From Xiphydria camelus (lineage: Eukaryota; Arthropoda; Insecta; Hymenoptera; Xiphydriidae), in the NCBI GenBank assembly GCA_963678675.1, contig OY783194.1:26576278-26640277 (forward strand): 64,000 bases of DNA. Reading direction: 5' to 3'. The translations under genes and the position numbers were made by a program. The notes under the pieces were generated by a model. The model was not told the origin of the DNA, ran no database searches, and saw nothing but the letters and a program-made list of their open reading frames with translations. Shown one piece after another: positions 1 through 13,281 of the stretch (positions within the stretch are counted from its first letter, which is position 1; each line of letters opens with the position of its first letter).

Positions 1-498
1 CGAATCCACCACAGGACGCGTACGTCGACCCGTTGTGCCTCGGGTGTTAATCCTTCCACGGGTTAATTTCATCTCGCTGCGAGTCCTACGTCGCACATCC
101 TGATATCTCGCACAGCCGACTTGCAATGTCGCGGTGCATTTTTCGTGCGACTGCGTGCTCCCCCGGATTGTCTTAACTTCCCCCGCGTGTAAAAGACTCG
201 CAAACGAAAGCCAGTGGCTCTATTTATTCCACGTCTCCTCCCCCGCCGCTCTACCACTTCGCTTCCTTGAACTTTCCCCGCCTCGCCTTCGCCCGCCGTC
301 GCTACTCTTCCTTCGTCATTATTCTCTCGCTCGACCGACGACTCCCCTTTTTCTTCCTCCGCGCGAGAACGAGCGAGACACTCACCTCTGCGCCGTCTTA
401 CGGGAATCGCGTAATTGAAGGCCCCGCGGAGTCTGGAAAGGATGCAGAGCAAAGAGGCAACCCTCTAACGAGTTGCATCCCGCTCCGAGAAGGAGAAA

Positions 499-504
<6 letters not shown>

Positions 505-534
<30 letters not shown>
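505..534. repeat. GA dinucleotide tract
   Basis: About 15 GA units followed by GGAGGAGG. Simple repeat. Confidence 0.9.
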
Positions 535-536
<2 letters not shown>

Positions 537-911
537 GAGGGGGTGTCAAAGGACCCGACCTACTGCTTCCTTTTTTTTCCGGGTGAAATTCGAAGGAAAA
601 CGAGCTTTGAACTGGTTCGACGTGTTTTCGCTCCGTCGATATACGAAGATCTCGAATGACGAACGGTGCATAAAGATGGAGTTTTTTTATACGCGGAATG
701 CATTTACCACGTATCTATGGAAGCGCGGTGATACGTACAATACTTGCATTGACGCGTAATACATTTCAGCCGCGGTAATTATCGCCCGAACCGAGTCTCG
801 AGCCGGGAGGCACGCGCGCGTAGTAAATAAGGTATACGTCGACGAGAGAGAGAGATGACGTTGACGTTTTTCTTTTAAACTCAACTACAGCTACTCTATT
901 AGCCAAATTCT

Positions 912-940
912 ACGTCAACGTCAACGTCAACGTCAACGTC
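912..940. repeat. (ACGTCA)n tandem repeat
   Basis: Nearly five copies of ACGTCA in a row. Its reverse complement unit (TGACGTTGACGT) occurs just upstream at 856-867, so the pair can form a hairpin. The units contain the ACGTCA half of a CRE-like site; whether this matters is unknown. Confidence 0.85.
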
Positions 941-1076
941 CGCGTTCAGCCAGCTCGCCCCCGGCTTCAGACCTCGCTCACCCCTCGCAGCAACCCTTCT
1001 CCTCGAAATCTTCGATTGGCAGATGGGGCAAAGCGAGCGGGTAGTCTGAGTGACGCGGTAGTACTCTCTGTTGCAG

Positions 1077-1200
1077 ACGGTGGTCGAGGTGTGCCAGAAG
1101 AAGAGGCAGTGCAAATTCAACACCAGCCCGAAGACTTTCCAGGGCGATCCTTGCCCCGGGCTTCCGAAGTACATCGAGGTCGCCTACAAGTGCAGGCCCT
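1077..1200 (+). CDS. EVA1C: Exon a: C-terminal half of SUEL lectin domain 1
   Basis: Acceptor CTCTGTTGCAG ends at 1076 and donor GTAAGT starts at 1201. The frame begins in phase 0 ([14 protein letters not shown]...). The exon carries the SUEL signature DPCPG followed by KYIEVAYKC. Cysteines at exon residues 6, 12, 26 and 39 match the last cysteines of the galactose-binding lectin fold. The first half of this domain is not seen at 1-1076, so an upstream exon must lie outside the window. The exon ends with one base of a split codon, completed to Tyr by exon b. Confidence 0.93.
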
Positions 1201-4200
1201 GTAAGTCGAATCCGCATACGTACTTATCATATACGTACATAGATATATCACACGGAGAAAATTGAATAGTAATGATTACTGTGCCACAATAGTACACTGA
1301 GAAAAAATAACCCGGTTAAAATGATCAAACGCGTCTGGTTAAATGAGTTTAGTTATTCTAACCGAAATACTGGTCGATTGAACCAAGTATTTAATTATTC
1401 CAACCAAATGCATAATTATTCTAACTAAATATTTAGTTATTCTAACCAAAAAGTGGTTAGTTTAACTAAGCACAGATGGAGGATCCATATTTCACCAATT
1501 CAATTTTCTCTCTGCATGCAAGTAATAGAGTAGTAATAATATCTATATCTGATAATCTGCAGAACAGTAATTATCACTATTCAAATGGTAATTATTACCA
1601 TGCTGCAGACTTTTCAACACAATATTATCCTCGTCTTTGTTCTCGTGGAATTTGAATATTTCTTTTTTACTGGATTTCAAATTAAGTCTGCTAAATTTCA
1701 TCAACATCGCTTCAGTAGTTTAGCCGTTGAGACGTAACAAAAACACGTTTTTTTCGCATTTTTAATAAAAACAGGGATATCGTAAATGAATTTTTAGCGA
1801 TAGGTACGAAAGTTCGATCCGAGACTTTTTGGCGGCGCTGTACCGACGCGCGTCCGGCTGTCCGAAATTCTCGCGAGACGTCTTCGACAAAAGGTCGCGG
1901 TGACTCCGACTCCCGGACGAAGGGTCACCGCCCCTCTTCGAATCTCCGCACACACACACACACAGCGCGCGTATACCTATACATCGCGACCCCGGTTACG
2001 TCGCGCGTCGGCCGTGAACGTGAAACATTACGGATGCTCGTTTCGCCCGGAGTGGCCGGGGCGAATTGATGGATTGCAAATGCGCGCGAAACGTTGCGGA
2101 AGCCGTCGTCCCGACCGAGAAAGCAAGTTTAAATTTACGAGCCGCGACCGCGCGGAGGCGGTGACGCTTTTTTCTCTCCGCTATACGCGGACACGCGCGA
2201 CTCATCTCGAAGGGAGACAAGGTGGTAATTAAATTTCTGGAACTCGCACGCGCGCCGCTCTCTTTCCCCGGTAATACATATTTTTCAACGCAGTCATAGT
2301 ACAGCTGGGGGCACGAATACCGCGACATCGGTATGGTTCGTTTCCGCGATGGGTGGGAATATCGACACCATTGTCAACGCAATCAACGCGTGCCGCCTTC
2401 CAACTCATTCGAACGAGGGCACGGTGCGAGTGGTCGGGTCCCGAACAAATCCCGCATGTGTCGCGATGAGCGGGAAAAACGGTGGTGGCCGGGGGATAAT
2501 TTGTACGCCCGATTCGCGTGCAACTATTTGGCTCGCTCGTTCGCGTCGCTCGTTTATTGTCGGGAATTGTACACGGAGTGCGTTTTCGAGTCGAAAAATT
2601 GGACGGGTCGTTGTATGCAATGTCGATGCATCGATTTTGCCGAGGTGCGCGGGTTTTCCCCGGGGATGAGGATGTGAAAATATTTTTGCTGCAGATCGCT
2701 GTAAACGGTCGGAATTATTCGTGGTGTCTTATCGATGACAGCAGTCGTCTGTATGTCGGTAAAATAGGTACGAACGTCTCGTGCGATGCTAAATAGTTTT
2801 TAATTCGAAAACGAGAATTACCTTGCAAAATACGTGGAACGCTGAAACCTCGAGTGCGTACCACAATTGGAATCCTACTGTATGATAATTGTCTACCCCC
2901 GCGAAATGTATAGCCACGCCTCTTGAACCGGAATTCACCGTTACACAATACGTGTACTGCGGAAAATCACAATGGAAGGCATCTTTCCGTGACAACCCGG
3001 ACGTTTCGGTTTTTGCATAAGAAAATATTCATATCTTTAAATTCAATTGGTAATCTGTATGCTTATCGACCGATACCAGAAAAAAACATATCTTTTCACT
3101 ATCATTATAGAACGTTGTAATTCGTTGCTGTGCAAGGACAGATTGTAAGTCACATCGATGGCAACAATTTCTTAATGACAGTGAAAAGATACGAGCTTTT
3201 TTCTGGTACCGGTCGATATGCACTATCATACGAAGAAGAAGTCCGAAGAAATTATTATTCGCAAAGTTATAAGTGCGTTACTCTCTGTGATATTGTGATG
3301 TCATCGAAATTCCAGAGAGACGCGCTTATGATAAGCAACGATTGCGAGAGAGATAGGTTTATAGCACGATGACGTAGCTGCATTTCTAAATGTAGTTATC
3401 CAGCTTTTACATAAGGCCGAAAATAAAAAATAAAATAAAATACGGGGTAAATAATTTTTTCGACATTTTTCGAATATAGGCCTATAATAAAAAAATTAGT
3501 GAGAAAACCGAATTTCATTCTCGCTTCTTCCGAAACTCGCAGTAGTGGTAGAGGAACGTTCATCGGGTGCAGCCTGCGTGTACCCGCGATGACGGCGCTG
3601 CACGTCGCGTCGCGGCGGTTGACCTACGGAAGAATTAATAGCGTGGATTAGGCGCGTACACCCTGCCTACATATCACGAATACGCACGCGGAATAGGTGA
3701 CGCTCGGCGACGAATGGACCTGCGGTTGACGGGTGAGATACCGCGGCTGGTTTTGGCACGTATAGAGTGACGCTTGACGCGAAACGTCACCCTGACGTAT
3801 GTATTACGACGTGGTAATATCGAACACCTACATCGCGGAACGCGGGTGCAACGAATTGAACCAATTCGAGGGGAAATCGAAGTGAAGAGGCGACATCGCT
3901 ATTCGGGAAAGAAACGACGATTTTTAGATTCCGAATTTGGAGGGTTCTTGTATATTCACGGCTATTATGGAAAATTGTTATGTATTGTTCGAGATGAGAG
4001 GGATCGATGAATCGTTAACACTCTAAACTCGGTAACTGAGAACGGAATTATATCTAGGGCAAAAGAGTGGAACAGCCGCCCCAGTCTCTGTTTAACTTCG
4101 AACGCGATTATCTCGAAACGCAGTGTAGATATGTGAAAAATGCGAAATAGCTTTTTTATAGCAGTCATAGATAAACATTTTTTAATTAAACTTTTCTTCG

Positions 4201-7200
4201 ATATCTGCAACTGATTTCGAGATAATCGATTTCGAACTTGCTCTTAAATCGAGGCGTCCATTCCACTTTTACCCTCTGTATTGAACGGTGATTTGTTTAA
4301 ATTAACATTTGCGCGGACCGAGTTATTCGAATATGTCGGAGTGGCGACGTTCGTTAATTTGAACCGCTACGGCTGAATTTATTTGGTCGAATATAAATCG
4401 CTCGACTCTCGGAAATGATTACGTTGCCCGGTTGGAGGATATCGCCTTTCCCCTCGTCCGCGCGCAACTTCGACGAGCGAACTGTGCTTTTTTCTCGGGC
4501 GATATTTCCTCCCTCCTTCGCCTCCCTCTCCTCGCATAGATCGGCCGTTTCTCAAATATCGAATTCTCGGCGCGAGTTTTTCCTCATTTGTTCCGCCAGC
4601 AAACAACTCCAGATTTATACTTTCGCTGAGCCACCGCGCGCGCGCGCCAGAAGAGCGTCTCACCACCCGCACCTTATTCCCCCGTTGCCGCTGGCCTCGG
4701 CTCAAACCGAGAAGTTCAAAAGCTCTCGGCCACCATAAATTCCAAACTCAATAATGCGGGACATAACACTTTGTCTGGGACATAAATGCACTTCCCGACG
4801 TTGTTCCGCGGGGTGCACCGTCTCGCTGCTACCGGTCGGAGCAGTCGCACCGGGGAGGAGGTAAGAAACGGTCAACAAACAACAGCGATCCATATCAACT
4901 TGTTTCCCCAATAACGTGCGCGCGCTCGCGCGCGCTTGTGACGGTCGAGTTGGCATACCGATTATACCTATCATAGGATGAGCATTTGTCGACTGCTACG
5001 TGAACGCGGTAGATCTCCCCCGCGCGCGCGAGTCTGTATTTAGACGTCAAAAGTAACAAGTAAAGTCTACGAGGGTTTTTCGGTTCATCGAAAAAATAAC
5101 GTCAATCGACGAAGCTAAAATAATCCTAAATTCCAAAGAAAGGTACATTTCTTGAAACCCTCGTCATGAAACTTCTCTCTTTCTGTCACATTTCTTCGTT
5201 TGCCGTGCCGTTCGTATGCACCCAGAGCACAAAAGAGGTCTAGTTGAATACGAACCTAATAGAAAAATAATTAGATAAATGTTCTACTAGGTTCGTACTC
5301 GATTAAAAAGGTATGCAAAAAATTTATATCAAATTCAAGTAGACTTTTGTTCGATGTGAATAAATTTCTATTCATATCAAATAAATTTTTCTATTATATA
5401 GGTTCGTATTCAACTAGACCTTCTCTCTGAGTGTGATCCACTCGCAGGCGTCCCACTTGGTCATTTTTTTTGATTGGCCAATTTTTTCAAGCGTCAGTAG
5501 GAAATCATTTTTATTCTTAAAAGTAATTTATTTTAAGATGCATCCCTTGATTCGTCAAATAATTTCAGAACACCTTTCCGTCGCTAAAACACTGCAACAA
5601 TTTTTATAAATTCTCAGTATCAAAATGATAATGCTATCAGAGTGCCTGGATTCTGTAAATCGTTATAAATGTGCGTAACAAGCAATCGGTATCGTTGTGC
5701 GTATTTCTTGTAAATCGAGGAGATAGTTTATTTGTAATTAAACGTTTCTTTGAATATGGCGAAATAAAAATTTCATTGGATTAAATAAATATTCGTAAAC
5801 TATTGCAATATTTATTTGACACAAATCGATCCTTCGGGGCAACCGTTTGAATGAAATAAACATTTTAATAATTAACATAAATTTTGTAACGAAATATTTA
5901 TTTCGCTGTATTTGAAATTACATTAATTAATTATTAATAAATTGTTTTTTCAGTGTACTATGAGTAAAGGTTTGTCAGGTATTTGTTCGTTAAAGAGTTA
6001 ATAAATTTATTATCTTCCACACCCCACAATTCGACGTATTCTTTTGAAAATAAATTATTTCGACTACAAATCTCAATTATTTTCTTTCAATATTATTTAC
6101 TCAAAACCGTACCAAGCTTATTATTATACAAACACCGTTAGACAGCTTTTTCTTATCCCTTCATAATACTCAAATAAGGAAAGTTTGATCATTTTTGATA
6201 ATTTTTTAAAAGTAACAAGTAATTAAAACCCACTATTTTTTAATATCTCACTGAATAGGAGCCCCGCACTCGCCGTTCGTCCCTCTCTCATCGATCCGTC
6301 CACGCGGAGGTATACGTAAACGAAAGCCTCGCGCTGCATTTTATTATAATCTTATCCCGCGCGAACAATGGAGGGGTAGGTCCCAGTCTCCCGCCGGTGC
6401 AGCGGTGCGCGTGCGGGCCGCTCGTTATTCGGGCGTTCCTTCTATTCCTATTATATCCCAGCGGTTGCCGCGTTCGCCGGCGCGAGCAAAGAATTTCAAC
6501 AAACGTCCGGAAGCACGCGCGAGTAGCGCTAAGAGAGTAGAGGGGGCCCCCGAGACGATTTGCGAGGGACGACGAGCGGGAGCGCCGCCGTGTCTCGAGA
6601 GCGCCGCTCTTAAAGTGTCGATGGTGGCGCGCGAGTGTCGCTGCTATTGACATTTCGACGACACTCGCCGCGGAGAGAAATACAGGGGTGGTGAGAGCTC
6701 GCGCGTACTCGTCACCGCGCGGCACGGCCCTTTCATCGGCGGGGAGTGAGCGCGCGTGAAGCGCGCAAAAACGCGGCAACCGCGGCAGCGGCTGCCGCTG
6801 AATGCGCTTTGAACTGCATAACCGCGCGCGATGCATCGAAATTCTCCCCAAAGCTGCAACACTATTCGCTCGCTGCGCGGTGTGTCGACGTGTATTAATC
6901 ATCCGTCGGACGAAGCGTACGAGCGCGCGTTTTGCCGGCATCCGCGCGGGCTTTGTCGGGCCCGTTAGTCTTCCGCCGTCGAGCTCGCGCGCAAGAGGCT
7001 CGTGTTAATTAAGGTTTATACCTCGTTCGCATCGACCGCGTCGGGGATACGTGAGTTCTCTCGAACCGGCGCGCAGCACGCGCGCGGCATCACCGGAATG
7101 TTTCATAAATCAAGCGCGCCCGCCTAAACTGTTTTTCACAACAGAGAGCGCGCGCGCGCGCGCGCAGCCATGTCGAAATCGTTATATTTAAATGCGATTT

Positions 7201-10200
7201 ATGAAACGCCCGCGTAATCTCGGGAATAAATCGCACGAGACGCGTCTTTATACAAAGACGTTTGCAAAATAAACGCGTCGTCTTCCTATTACGTTGACGA
7301 CACATCGGTTAACGCTGATTTCTGCAGTTTGCGCCGTGCGGTAGGCAATGCTGTCATCATCTGAGCCGTTGAAAACCAGAATGGTGTAAGTCACATTTCA
7401 TGTAAGCTGAGATTATTTGGCTGCAAAGTTAAGTACAATTTGAAAAATCTGTCTAGATGATACAAAACAGATATTTAACGATTTAAAATATCTGTTTGTA
7501 TCATCTAGACAGATTTTTCAAATTGTACTTAACTTTGCAGTCAAATAATCTCAGCTTACATGAAATGTGACTTACACCATTCTGGTTTTCAACGGCTCAT
7601 ATCGCGCCGCGTTTTAATCCTTCGTGGTCATACGTTACGTACAGTTTCATGATGGTCACACACCGGTCAAATTAAGCCAATTGATTTTTATATAATAGCA
7701 ACATGACCAACATCCGTTAAATTTAAACGGACAAATTTTATTGAACATTTCTCGAATATTATAGAACATTTAATCACACTGAGAAAAATAATTATGTAGT
7801 TTTCACAACCAACGCTCATTTGTTAACCTGGATTAATTAGCAAAATATTGATTTGTTATGGTAACATATTATCAGTCACTGCTATAGAAAATCTACAATT
7901 TTGCAGTGTTATGTTATGTTACAGCAGCAAATTATTTTTCCGAGTGCACCGTATTCACGTAAGAAATCAAATGACGACATATATTCAAAAACGATTGTGA
8001 ATGGGTATATGCGTGAAAAATAAGCCGCTTCACTAAAAGAGTGTCATAATTTCTTTATTTGTAGTTTTCTTAATAATTTTTACGAATGATTCTCATAAGA
8101 TATCATACTGTGAAGTAATAAATAGTTCTATAGTGCATGTTTGAAAAACGATTTTTCTCGAAGTCCGAAGAAGGTTCGTATGCGAAAAAAAAATTGATCG
8201 CATCATTTACAAAGTTTGTGATAAATTTCGAGATAAGGCCAAGGTATTTTTACGAAAACTAAAATTGTAGTAAAAATTACAGCAATGCTTGCAACTTGTA
8301 CAAGTTTGAATATAATTTTTCCTAAAATTCTAGTTATCGTAACAATAAATTGGCCTTGTCCTGAAATGTACCACTCATTTTGTAAAAATGCTACAATTTA
8401 CTTTTTTCCGTACAGTACGAGATTTGAAAAGAAGCTATTTATTCCGAGATCTGACGAGGATCTACTAAAAAGAAGAAGTACAGGCAGCTCTAAAATTGAA
8501 AGCTGGGCCAAGTGGACCCTCAGTGACCATAGAGGGTTAAAATTGAAAAAGCTCTTCGAACCGAACGCGTTCTCTAACTCTCGATGCCTTCCGTTCCAGA
8601 CGAATTTCGCAGCAAGGTGGCCTGCGAGAACGACGTCATCAACCTGGAGTGCTATCCGGGGCGCAGAGTGGCCATTTTCAGCGCCGCCTTCGGAAGAACG
8701 GAGTACGAGTCACTGCAGTGTCCGCAGCCGCACGGGGTCAAGGAGGAAAGTGAGTAACGATCCCTCCAGCCGTATAGCGGCTCGTATTCGCGATAAACAA
8801 GTCGACGAGACTCGCAGTTTTCGACGCCGGCGTCGTTGTATACTCATACGTATTTCCGGGCGCGTTATCGCGGCGTGTTTATCAATGTTCGACGCCGTAT
8901 GTTCCCCCGTGGACTTTAAGTTCGCGCTCCGCCATCCTCTCGCCGTTATACTTTACCCTGCTTCCGCGCTCACGGTGAGGCGAACATCGGCAGTGCTTCG
9001 GGAGAGATCGATCGAGCGATTTAGAGTGCCGTCGGCAGTGCCTCGCTACACACCTGCACTGCAGTATAAGAAGGTATTTTGCAAAGTTTACGATTCACGC
9101 AGGTGGGTCTTTCCCCGTTTCCTATTTCTCTTCTCTCGTCGCAAAACTCTTCGAGAGGAGATCCACCGAAGCTTCGCGTTTGATAAAGTATTTCGTTTAA
9201 GCGTGTACGAGGCTACCGTTCGTCGATCGCGTCTTACTCGGCATTGTCCACCGCTTCGGAACGACCTTTCACGAATCTCAGCGCAACTTTGTATTTTCTC
9301 CTTCGTCGACGCTGAGATGAAACGCTTCCACGATCGACTCGGAAGTCGTCGGCGACGTCTCTTTGCGCGCGAGGAAAGCGTATATCTGTATATCTGCAAG
9401 AGGGGTGAACCGTATGGCATTCCAAGTCCGATCGCCATGGCGACGTCTAAACGATACCCCCGACGACGACGAATGTTGGAGCAAACATTGAAACCCCATT
9501 GGCCTTACGCTGCCCGCGAGGACCCTTATCTATTGCCGCCTTCACTTTTCTCGTTACTTCTGCTCGATCGACCTACGAAAATAGAACGGTATATATGCGT
9601 CCCTTTTACTGGACGTGACGGTAGGATGTGTGCGGCACGCTTGTTCCGTTTATACTTTGTCGACTCGTCACGAGGAGACGGTTCGCTCTCGAGCTTCGAG
9701 ATGGACGGTCGTCAGTTCCGTCATGATCATCTGGCGCCGCAAGTACTTTCAACGGGGGAGAGCTTTCGCCTCTTGGGATTTTTCCAGACTGAGATTTCTG
9801 AAATCGATCATTCGGCTGTTTCATATTCCACATTGCTGTCACATATGAAATTTAGAAACTGCATATTACTGACAAATGAATTGCTTGTGACCATAACGAG
9901 AAAACAGTCTAGTTGTAGTTAATAAATATTTGTTTCAATATAGCGAAATAAGCATTTTATTAAATCGAGTAAACATTCTTTAACTATCGCGATATTTATT
10001 TGGCACGATTTCATCCTTTGAGGCAATTAATTTGATGAAATAAACATTTTATTAATTAACTAACATTTTATTGTCCTAATGAAATATTTATTTTGCCGTA
10101 CTTGAAATTACATTTATTATAACTATTAATAAATTGTCTTTTCGGTGCAATAAATACGACATTTTCGTTACATTCTTCAATACATTATCAATAGGCACTG

Positions 10201-13200
10201 TTTATGCTGCTGATTTCACAATTATATTAAGATCATAAATATCAGAATTAATACTAAAATCAATTCCCCAGTGTATTATCAATGGCTAGCGAGGCTAAAT
10301 AAATAAGAAGGGGATGTCAAAGAGAGGATATTTCCCAGTGAATACATTTTCAATAAGAGCGAGTCCTCTTTCACCTAGGTGAGGTCGTGGTCAACGGTTG
10401 TAGGTGATTCTGTGGGTGGGGTCGGTAGGAGGAGGACGGATCCCCGAGCGATTCTTCCCTTCCGCGCGGCACTCGAAGATGACAATATGGGACAATGACG
10501 CGGAGTATCTCGGGACATAATAGTGCTTTCAAGCCCCTCCTGAATGGCATTGCACAATCATAGATAGATGCCGTGAAGTTGAACGGTCCAGTGCCTCTCT
10601 CGTTCGCATCAGGTACCTGCGAACACACCACCGGGCCGCTACATACACCATTCCGGGTCGTCGCCGCTACGTCGATTCAAAATTCGAAAGGAGAGAGAGA
10701 GAATGGCATAAAGATAACGGTGATGCGTGTACAGAGCAAAAGAGCTATAGGTCATAATTTCCCCTGTAGAAAAATAGCATTGTTTTGTTTAGCCGCCCTT
10801 CACTTTTCTTAATGAAACTACAGTGATAAGAAATGTAACTTAATCAGCAAAACGGTTTTAGTTGTTTCGAGTAATATTTTTTGTTTGAATCAGTGAAGGA
10901 TTTGTGAAAATTACAGATTTATCGAGAAAATCTTAAAAGAAATATTGAGATACTGATGTTTACCTATACGTGAAAAAATATTTTTATACATAAAATCACC
11001 GATATTTCATATTTCCTTTAAGATATCGACTCAATAACCGTGATTTTCGTAATCAGGGCGAAAAAATACGTAAGATAGGGCATCGAGCGATTGATTTAAG
11101 AGGTTGCGATTTTTGCCAAAAATTGCACAAATGTCAAGGGGTACAAAAATCAAAATCTCTGAAACTGAAATCTCAACCACACTTTCCCATATATTTTTTT
11201 ATGCTGATTCTGAAAATCACTGATTTATTAAGGAAATCTCAAAGGAAAATTGAGATACCCCGATGATTTTATGGGAATGAAATATTTTTCCGCGCAAATC
11301 GTCGATACCTTATATTTCTTTTAAGGTACTATACGAGTAAACACCTAATAACCGTACTTTTCGTAATTAGTGAAAAAATATACCTACATAAGGTAGAGTG
11401 GTTCTAGAAATGTCGACTTTTACCAAAATGTGAAGGTGTATTGAAATTTGTCTCCCTCTTCTTATAGCGTGTATGGTGAGCCATGCCACGGAAACCGTGA
11501 TGCAGATGTGTCACGGAAAGAGGCGATGTTCGTTGATCGCCAACAGCAGTACTTTTGGAGATCCTTGCAGGCCAGACAGCAGGACGTACCTGAAAGTCGT
11601 CTACACCTGCGGTAAGTACAAAGATCTTCTTTCATATAGGATACCGTCGAATCCTTCACGATATCTCTCATCATTTGACTTGATTTTCTATAATCGTTAC
11701 TACACTGAGAGAGAAATAATTACTAATGTCAACAAAATAGTTCTTGAACCAAGAACTTAAAAATTATCTTAACAGTTTTTAAGAATACAGATTCTTTATC
11801 GAAAAATATTATAATCTTGATTCAAGAATACCTTCGTTGAGTCAAGAAATTCTTCCCGTATGAAAAAAAAACAATTACTCGAGCCTATATATAAAATATT
11901 TTCTTTCACAAAGAAAACCATGTTTAATCCTGCTGTTGTATCATGTTTTACGATCGAAGAAAAAAATTGTTTGAAACCAGCAATTATTTCTCTCAGTGTA
12001 CAAGTATATTATATTCTTATTCTCTCTCCTATATTGGAGAATATTCCGTTATCCTACCCTTTTACGTGATCTCCATTCGACTAGTAATATCGCGAGAGGT
12101 CCGACTGTACATTTCAGAGTTGCGCCCCAATCCCACATTCGATCCACTAGAAATTACAGGCACGAATCCCTTTAGCTCGTAGCGGTTGATAGCAATTTAT
12201 ATTAGACACTGTGCGAGATGGGGTAAGCGATCGGGGTTGAAGATGGATCGTCGACCGGACGAGGAATCGATGCGACTGCGATAACCGTCCGCAAGACGAC
12301 CGTGTTGACTCTCGTCGGGGATTCGTTATCCGGGCCCTTAGAGTTTCGGCGTCTCGCGTTGCATCGAGTTCGAGGGTGGTGTACGATCGAGTGGGAAAAA
12401 TGGCGAAGGCACCCTTATCGTATAACGTACAGATAAACCAGACGTCACACCTACTTAGCGCCCATCTAATCGAACATCGGCATCGTTGCCACGATGCGGA
12501 AATCTATCGCCAGGATCAGTGTCACCTCTCCAGAGCGACTACCGCCCTTCACGGGGGGCCTAATCACTCGGGACGTACCTAAATAGAGCAAGTGGAGCCA
12601 GAGACTCTCCGACGTCATTTCCTGCGAACGAAACCCTCGTCGTCTTGGGCGCGGAGCTCCTTCCGGCGTTCCTTCCGCCTCCGGAGTGCCGCGCGTAGTT
12701 CGACGTCGAGCCACTGACCCGATCTAATCGATAATCGCACGCTCAAAGCGAGACTGGATCCGTGTAGACAGCCTCGAGTGGCGCTAGTTGGAACGGACGT
12801 TATTTTTGCACTTGGTCGGTACAGGCGGGCCCCGCCGGGGAACCTCGTTATGCCGGAAAAGTGTCATTTGTTCAGGTGGAAATTCGATCTGCCAGCGCGA
12901 CGCGGGGTCCAGATGCGGACGGAATCACCGCGCCTTGTTCTCCGGCAGTGATGGTTTCAGCTCGCTACAGTCGCATCCGTTAACTCGGCAATTTACCTGC
13001 ACTCCGTTAACTCCTCCGTCGTGAGACGAACGTTGCGAGATAAAGAGAGAGAAAAAGCGTTTACTGTGCTCTAGGGCAAGCCCTCTAAGAGCTCACAAAG
13101 AAAGCTACAAAAAAATATAGTAAAAAATAAAAGATTAAGGTAAAAAAGTAGAGAAACGCAAATAAGTAAGTAAATAAGTAAAGCAAGGAAAGCAAAATAA

Positions 13201-13230
13201 AATAAATAGATAGAGCAAGTAAGCAGATGA

Positions 13231-13281
<51 letters not shown>

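Larger units (their letters stand above)
1..1076 (+). other. Intron preceding the first visible exon (partial)
   Basis: No exon is recognised here. It should be the 3' part of the intron that separates the two halves of lectin domain 1. It contains a GA tract (505-534) and a six-base tandem repeat (912-940). Overlapping open frames on both strands in 69-659 are in low-complexity Arg/Ser/Pro-coding DNA and look like chance. Confidence 0.7.
1201..8599 (+). other. Intron a-b, 7.4 kb
   Basis: Bounded by GTAAGT and TTCCAG. It contains a MITE remnant (1295-1500), a B element (3061-3221), a J inverted repeat (5240-5423), K (5724-5955), a near-perfect palindrome (7362-7599), G (7777-7946) and E (8181-8410). 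CpG-rich unique blocks lie at about 1800-2700, 4400-5040 and 6250-7320. Nothing gene-like is supported in them. Confidence 0.85.
8750..11467 (+). other. Intron b-c, 2.7 kb
   Basis: Bounded by GTGAGT and TTATAG. The 8750-9910 part is unique CpG-rich sequence. K repeat at 9912-10148 and a pair of L elements at 10870-11440 follow. The unique stretch 10300-10810 holds no supported gene. Confidence 0.85.

Noticed and set aside
134..659. Overlapping + frames near the left edge as possible upstream exons
   Set aside because: None resembles the first half of a SUEL domain or a signal peptide, and none ends in a donor of phase 0 leading to 1077.
6288..6941. Opposite-strand open frame of 217 codons
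   Set aside because: Lies in a CpG-rich intronic block where stop codons are rare; product is Arg/Ala/Ser-biased with no domain.
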